64,000 nt of DNA from CBDAQA01 sp965198865 (GTDB lineage Bacteria; Planctomycetota; Phycisphaerae; Tepidisphaerales; Tepidisphaeraceae). The stretch lies in contig CBDAQA010000027.1 in assembly GCA_965198865.1 (NCBI GenBank), positions 26,093 to 90,092 of the forward strand, written 5' to 3'. The notes under the pieces are model-generated. The model had not been told where the DNA came from. It did no database searches and was given only the letters and a program-made list of their open reading frames with translations. This document shows, piece by piece, positions 60,323-64,000 of the stretch; positions within the stretch are counted from its first letter, which is position 1; each line of letters starts with the position of its first letter. The position numbers and the translations under genes were made by a program.

Positions 60323-61024
60323 TCACCGCATGACGACGACGATCTCGACGCGCCGGTTCCGGGGCTTGCTGGCGCCGCGTGGGCGGAAGGGGCCGAAGCC
60401 GCTGGTGGTGACCTTCTTGGGGTCGACGCCGTGGGCCTCGAGGTACCGGCTGACGGCGGCGGCGCGGGCCAGCGACAGGTCGAGGTTGTCGTCCCAGTCC
60501 TGTCGCGACTTCACGATCGGGTCGGCGTCGGTGTGCCCCTCGACGCGGATCGGGCGGCCGGGGTAGGTCTTCTTCAAGGCGGCCACCACCTTGTCGAGCG
60601 ACGCCCGGGCCGACGTGCGCAGGTCGGCCTGACCGGCGGCGAACAGCACGTCGCCGGGGAGGCTGACCGTCACCGTGCCGGCGCGGGCGTCGACCTTCGT
60701 CTCCAGGTCGCCGAAGGGGGAGGGGCCGGGCCCGCCGCCGCCGGCGGCGACGGCGGAGGCCGTCGCGGTCGTCGCCGGGGGCGGCTGGTTGCGGAGGTCG
60801 TTGATCTGCTTGTCGCGGTCGAGCAGCTCGGCCTGCAGCGTCCTGTACTGGGCGGGGTCGGGCGAGTCGCGCAGCTGCGCGTTGGCGGCGTCCAGCTTGT
60901 CCTGCAGCTCCCGGTTCTGCCGGTGCAGGGCGACGTTCTCCGTGTGCATCTCGCTCTCGCACCCCCCGGCGGCCAGGGCGGCGAGCGACAACACGGCAAC
61001 GGTAACGGTCCGGCGGCGGATCAT
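60323..61024 (-). CDS. OmpA-family lipoprotein with coiled coil
   Basis: 233 residues. The lipobox ALAAGGCES (Cys about 22) is followed by a coiled coil (HRQNRELQDKLDAANAQLR to about 80), a Gly/Pro linker and an OmpA/MotB peptidoglycan-binding domain (VLFAAGQADLRTSARASLDK, IRVEGHTDADP, LSLARAAAVSRYLEAHGVDP, RNRRVEIVVV). It anchors the envelope to peptidoglycan. Confidence 0.9.
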   Translation of the reverse strand: MIRRRTVTVAVLSLAALAAGGCESEMHTENVALHRQNRELQDKLDAANAQLRDSPDPAQYRTLQAELLDRDKQINDLRNQPPPATTATASAVAAGGGGPGPSPFGDLETKVDARAGTVTVSLPGDVLFAAGQADLRTSARASLDKVVAALKKTYPGRPIRVEGHTDADPIVKSRQDWDDNLDLSLARAAAVSRYLEAHGVDPKKVTTSGFGPFRPRGASKPRNRRVEIVVVMR

Positions 61025-61070
61025 CCGTGATCCCTTTCTGGGTCAAGCTGTCCCAGAGAATAACAGAGCG

Positions 61071-61341
61071 GCCACGAATGGCACGAATGATCACGAATGG
61101 AAATGCGGATCATCCACGAAGGACACGAAGGACACGAAGCGACACGAAGGGACACGAAGGGACACGAAGGGACACGAAGCAGAATTGGACTGGCGGGCAG
61201 CGATATGTGTACCCCATCACAGCCGCGTGGGCTTTCAGCCCGCGGGCTCCGGCCGGTCTCGTCTTTTTCCCCCTTCGTGTCGCTTCGTGTCCTTCGTGGA
61301 TCACTTTCTCTGATTCGTGTTCATTCGTGCCATTCGTGGCC
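61071..61341 (+). repeat. Nested inverted repeat, CACGAAG family, copy 3
   Basis: The outer arms are GCCACGAATGGCACGAATGA and its near-complement ending at 61341. The inner part has tandem GGACACGAA units (61108-61185) mirrored by CTTCGTGTC units near 61270-61300. It fills the space between the OmpA gene and the LapA gene. Confidence 0.8.
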
Positions 61342-61352
61342 GTCTTCCCGAC

Positions 61353-61718
61353 TCACGGCTGCCCGGCCTGGTCGACGCGGATGGTGACGCCGTCGCCGGT
61401 CGAGGCCTGCAGCATGGCGGCCTTGGTGCGGATGTCGGCGTTCTCGCGCTCGAGCTTGTCCAACCGACGGCCGGCGTGGACGTCGCGGATCTGCCGGACG
61501 GTCCGCCAGGTCGTGTGGGCCAGCACCGTGCAGATCACGCCGGCCAGGAACGCGACCAGCGTCAGGAACACCGAGCTGACGTGCGGCGAGTGGCCGAACC
61601 AGTACCAGAACTCGATGTCGCGGCTGTTGTTGTACAGGAAGAAGATGAGGTAGACCGCGATCAGCAGCGCCAGGATGCCCTTGGTCCACGCCTTGATTTT
61701 CAGCCAGGTCTCGCCCAT
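61353..61718 (-). CDS. LapA-domain membrane protein
   Basis: 121 residues. Two spans (GILALLIAVYLIFFLYNN and SSVFLTLVAFLAGVICTVLA) separated by a DIEFWYWFGH loop, then a coiled coil (RRLDKLERENADIRTKAAML). This is the LapA (lipopolysaccharide assembly A) topology, with residues 1-6 outside the family core. Confidence 0.8.
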   Translation of the reverse strand: MGETWLKIKAWTKGILALLIAVYLIFFLYNNSRDIEFWYWFGHSPHVSSVFLTLVAFLAGVICTVLAHTTWRTVRQIRDVHAGRRLDKLERENADIRTKAAMLQASTGDGVTIRVDQAGQP

Positions 61719-61811
61719 CGCCGTCCGTGCCTTTCCATGCCGCCGTTCCGTCGCGCCACCCACCGGGGGCCCATCGCGATCATCGACCGGATTGGCCTGA
61801 GGCTGAAACGG

Positions 61812-63155
61812 TCATTGCCCGCCGCCACCGTGCAGCAGGGAGGTCGCCACCTGCGCCAGGCCTTGCAGGCCGGGGGACAGGTACGCGGCGACCGGGCAGT
61901 AACATAGCATCACGCCGGCCGTGGCCAAACTGAGATACGGGCCGAACGGCAGCTCGCGCCGCCGGCGGGTCAGCAGCAGGTAGAGCCCCATCGCCAGCCC
62001 GGCCACGGGGGCCAGGAAGAACGCGACCGTCGCCCCGCCCGCCCCGATGACCGCCCCGACGCCGAACATCAGGTGGACGTCGCCCAGCCCCATCGCCACC
62101 CGGCGGAACCCCAGCGTGCCGGCGATGCGCGTCAGCCACGGCACCAGCCCGCCGACCATCGCCCCCAGCAGCGCCCCCAGCAGCCCGCTGACCCCGTTGC
62201 GGTGCGACACCTCGGCCCAGAAGTGCGCGACGGCCGGCACGGTCAGCGACAGCGCGACCGATGCCGCCGCCAGCGCGATCGGCGGCGACAGGAACAGCAT
62301 CTCCTTGCCGATCTCGGCCCGGATCTGCGCGAACGTCATCACCGGCGGCAGCGGCTGATCCGGCAGCGGCTCGCCGGCGGCCCTTGCCTCGGCCTCCTCA
62401 CGGGCGATCGCCTCGCGGTCCACCTCTAGCATCGGCTCGCCATCGGGGAAGCTGGTCGGCAGTACGCCGCGCCACCACAGCGCCAGCGTCATCGCCAGCC
62501 CCACCGTGCCGCCCGCGGCCAACGCGCACGGGGTGGACCCCGTCAGGTTCAGCGACCCCGGCACCCACGGCCGGTCGGCCAACGCGTGGACGGCGAACCC
62601 GACGATCGCCACCGTCCACGGAATGACCGCCGGGATGATGTACAGCTCGGCGTCGATCAGGCTGGCCGCCAGCAGGGCCGACACGGTGACCATGTAGAGC
62701 GCGAAGATCGGCCACGACGTGTTCAGGTCCCACCCCGGCGTCGCCAGCAGCGGCGTGGGGCAGCACGACCGCCACTGCCCCGCGTAGTAGGCCAGGTAGT
62801 ACCCGACGAAGATCAGGGCCGTGATCGCCTCGACGATCGGGTACCGCGGCGAGATCGGCGCCCGGCAGAACCGGCACCGCCCGCCGAGCTTGATCCACCC
62901 GACGATCGGCAGGTTGTCGTACCACTTCAGCCGGGCGTTGCACTTTGGGCAGTGACTGGGCGGGTCGGACAGCCCCTTGAGCGTGAGCCGGAACTCGCCG
63001 ATCGGCGAGCAGTCGGCCGGCAGCTCCACCCGCGGCAGCCGCCAGACGACGACGTTGAGGAAGCTGCCGACGCACGCCCCCAGGGCGAAGACGAACAGGA
63101 TGTAGGGCAGGTGCTGCACGGGGAGAACGGTAGCTGCACTTCCACGCAGATGCAC
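61812..63155 (-). CDS. Prepilin peptidase / methyltransferase (PilD type)
   Basis: 447 residues, polytopic. The N-terminal zinc cysteines CPKC and CRFC (about 69-95) belong to the methylase part. The catalytic aspartates are in SLIDAELYIIP (about 165) and MGLGDVHLMFGVG (GxGD, about 361). It is longer than PilD because of a soluble insert (about 240-290). It processes type IV pilin-like signal peptides, the type abundant in Planctomycetes. Confidence 0.9.
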   Translation of the reverse strand: MHLRGSAATVLPVQHLPYILFVFALGACVGSFLNVVVWRLPRVELPADCSPIGEFRLTLKGLSDPPSHCPKCNARLKWYDNLPIVGWIKLGGRCRFCRAPISPRYPIVEAITALIFVGYYLAYYAGQWRSCCPTPLLATPGWDLNTSWPIFALYMVTVSALLAASLIDAELYIIPAVIPWTVAIVGFAVHALADRPWVPGSLNLTGSTPCALAAGGTVGLAMTLALWWRGVLPTSFPDGEPMLEVDREAIAREEAEARAAGEPLPDQPLPPVMTFAQIRAEIGKEMLFLSPPIALAAASVALSLTVPAVAHFWAEVSHRNGVSGLLGALLGAMVGGLVPWLTRIAGTLGFRRVAMGLGDVHLMFGVGAVIGAGGATVAFFLAPVAGLAMGLYLLLTRRRRELPFGPYLSLATAGVMLCYCPVAAYLSPGLQGLAQVATSLLHGGGGQ

Positions 63156-63200
63156 ACGACGGCCAAAGGCCCATATGGCCCCGGGCGTGGTCGTCCGCAG

Positions 63201-63731
63201 CTAAAGGGACGTCCGGCGCGCGATGGCCGCCAGCGCGTCGGCGACTTCATCGACCGTGCGGCCGACCACGTCGACCTCGTGCGTCATCGCCTCGCGGTAG
63301 AGCGACTCGCGCGCGGCGAGCACGGCCCGCACCTCGTCGACGCCGCCGCCCAGCGCGGTCAGGTTCGGCCGGCTGTCGCCGGTCGCGGGGTCGGCGGCGA
63401 TGCGGCGGTGCAGCTCCTCGGGCGTGCCGCTGAGGTAGACGACCGGGTGCCCCGCCGCCGCCAGGGCGGCCCGCGTGCCGCCGGACAGGATCGCGCCGCC
63501 GCCCAGGGCGATCACGTGGTTGGGCCGCGTGGCCAGCTCCGCCACCACGGCCGACTCGGCCGCCCGGAACGCCGCCACGCCGAGCGCGTCAAACATCTGC
63601 TTGATCGTCATCCCGGCCCGCTCGACCACGACCGCGTCGGCGTCGACGAACGGCCAGCCCAGACGCGCAGCCAGCGCCCGCCCGACGGTGGTTTTGCCGC
63701 TGCCGCGATAGCCGATCAGGACGATGCTCAT
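63201..63731 (-). CDS. aroK: Shikimate kinase
   Basis: 176 residues. P-loop GYRGSGKTTVGRALA (about 7-21), FVDADAVVVERAG (shikimate-binding DxD), GGGAILSGGTR and the lid DSRPNLTALGG give the aroK pattern. It phosphorylates shikimate in chorismate biosynthesis. The chosen Met precedes the P-loop; in-frame extension crosses a CCGGATGTACATCCGG palindrome. Confidence 0.92.
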   Translation of the reverse strand: MSIVLIGYRGSGKTTVGRALAARLGWPFVDADAVVVERAGMTIKQMFDALGVAAFRAAESAVVAELATRPNHVIALGGGAILSGGTRAALAAAGHPVVYLSGTPEELHRRIAADPATGDSRPNLTALGGGVDEVRAVLAARESLYREAMTHEVDVVGRTVDEVADALAAIARRTSL

Positions 63732-63744
63732 GGCTGCGTCGAAG

Positions 63745-63764
63745 CCCCGGATGTACATCCGGGG
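63745..63764 (+). repeat. Palindrome CCCCGGATGTACATCCGGGG
   Basis: A perfect 20-base copy just upstream of the shikimate kinase start, as at 39468-39487. Confidence 0.8.
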
Positions 63765-64000
63765 CGCCCGGGGGAGAAGTGGGTGTTCCGCCTATGGAAA
63801 CGATTGTCCCTCTGCTCGGCACATCGTCAATTCGTGCTTGCGCTCGCTACGCTTCTCCAGTTCCATGAGAGACGATGGACCAGTCCAAACGTCGCTGCGG
63901 TGCATACCAGCCGCGGCCGGCAGGCCGGGGACCGCTGGCTGCCGCCGGCGGCTGGAACGGCGCGGTGCCGTTCGTCCACCACGTCCCGGCGTCAAAGCGA
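63765..64000 (+). other. Window end, no feature recognised
   Basis: 236 bases with no supported gene. A GCCGCGGCCGGCAGGCCGG-like stretch near 63910 could be part of a further palindrome cut by the window edge. Confidence 0.35.

Noticed and set aside
1..64000. CRISPR array
   Set aside because: No evenly spaced direct repeats with unique spacers; the tandem CACGAAG units are short and mirrored, not CRISPR-like.
1..64000. rRNA genes and an exosortase gene
   Set aside because: No rRNA-like sequence seen, and none of the membrane proteins has the exosortase motifs, although PEP-CTERM substrates are present.

Overview
ORGANISM. The window is high-GC DNA from a bacterium. Protein features point to the Planctomycetes, probably class Phycisphaerae (Tepidisphaerales/Humisphaera-like). 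These are an LESRRLMS leader on a large secreted repeat protein, several PEP-CTERM sorting signals, a GloVer-type repeat protein, a Tat-exported sulfatase, RDD and LapA proteins, and abundant intergenic palindromes of the CACGAAGGACACGAAG kind. The taxonomic placement is inferred from protein features, with no marker-gene comparison.

LAYOUT. 1-2127 holds small phage-like genes, two degenerate tRNA-like sequences in tandem and a DPPY-type DNA methyltransferase. 2469-37245 is ordinary chromosome: sulfatase, a protein-kinase-like pseudokinase, RDD, FKBP, a GT87 glycosyltransferase, a zinc metallopeptidase, an NmrA/SDR to FAD-oxidase run, quinone oxidoreductase, PEP-CTERM proteins, a GH15 glucoamylase-like protein fused to a ferredoxin domain, a broken REP-associated (Y1) transposase with its palindrome, hydrolases, an acyltransferase, S1/P1-like nuclease, a GH5-like glycosidase, a 27.7-30.4 kb SdrD-like surface protein, a dienelactone hydrolase, an MBOAT/SGNH acetylation pair and a small histone-fold candidate. 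37346-59588 is a mostly minus-strand phage block. It carries capsid E, decoration protein, Mu-I-like protease, DUF935 portal, DUF2335, large terminase, a terminase-small-like protein, an ABC-ATPase/GNAT fusion, ParB-like protein, DUF1320, SGNH and PKD proteins, and a cluster of tiny lysis-type genes. I see no tail sheath, tube, tape-measure, integrase or transposase genes. Inside it, plus-strand genes of host or cargo type are interspersed: MazEF with a frameshifted mazE, a GloVer PEP-CTERM protein, a GNAT and a large GT39-like membrane glycosyltransferase. 59737-63731 returns to chromosome: a truncated MFS transporter at the phage edge, an OmpA-like lipoprotein, LapA, prepilin peptidase and shikimate kinase.

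HOW IT FITS TOGETHER. The capsid set could package DNA into heads (terminase, portal, protease, MCP, decoration, DUF1320 head completion), but as seen it lacks tails. It is either a prophage remnant, part of a split element, or a domesticated head module. Palindromic repeats of at least seven families are scattered between genes, including between phage genes. In two places they lie inside coding sequence, once apparently tolerated in frame (GT87) and once in a gene that is now broken (34965-35673). One Y1 transposase relative, carrying an internal amber codon, sits beside the longest palindrome and is a candidate mover of that family.

LIMITS. All calls come from reading the sequence and protein translations by eye. 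No database search, structure prediction or tRNA/terminator program was run.
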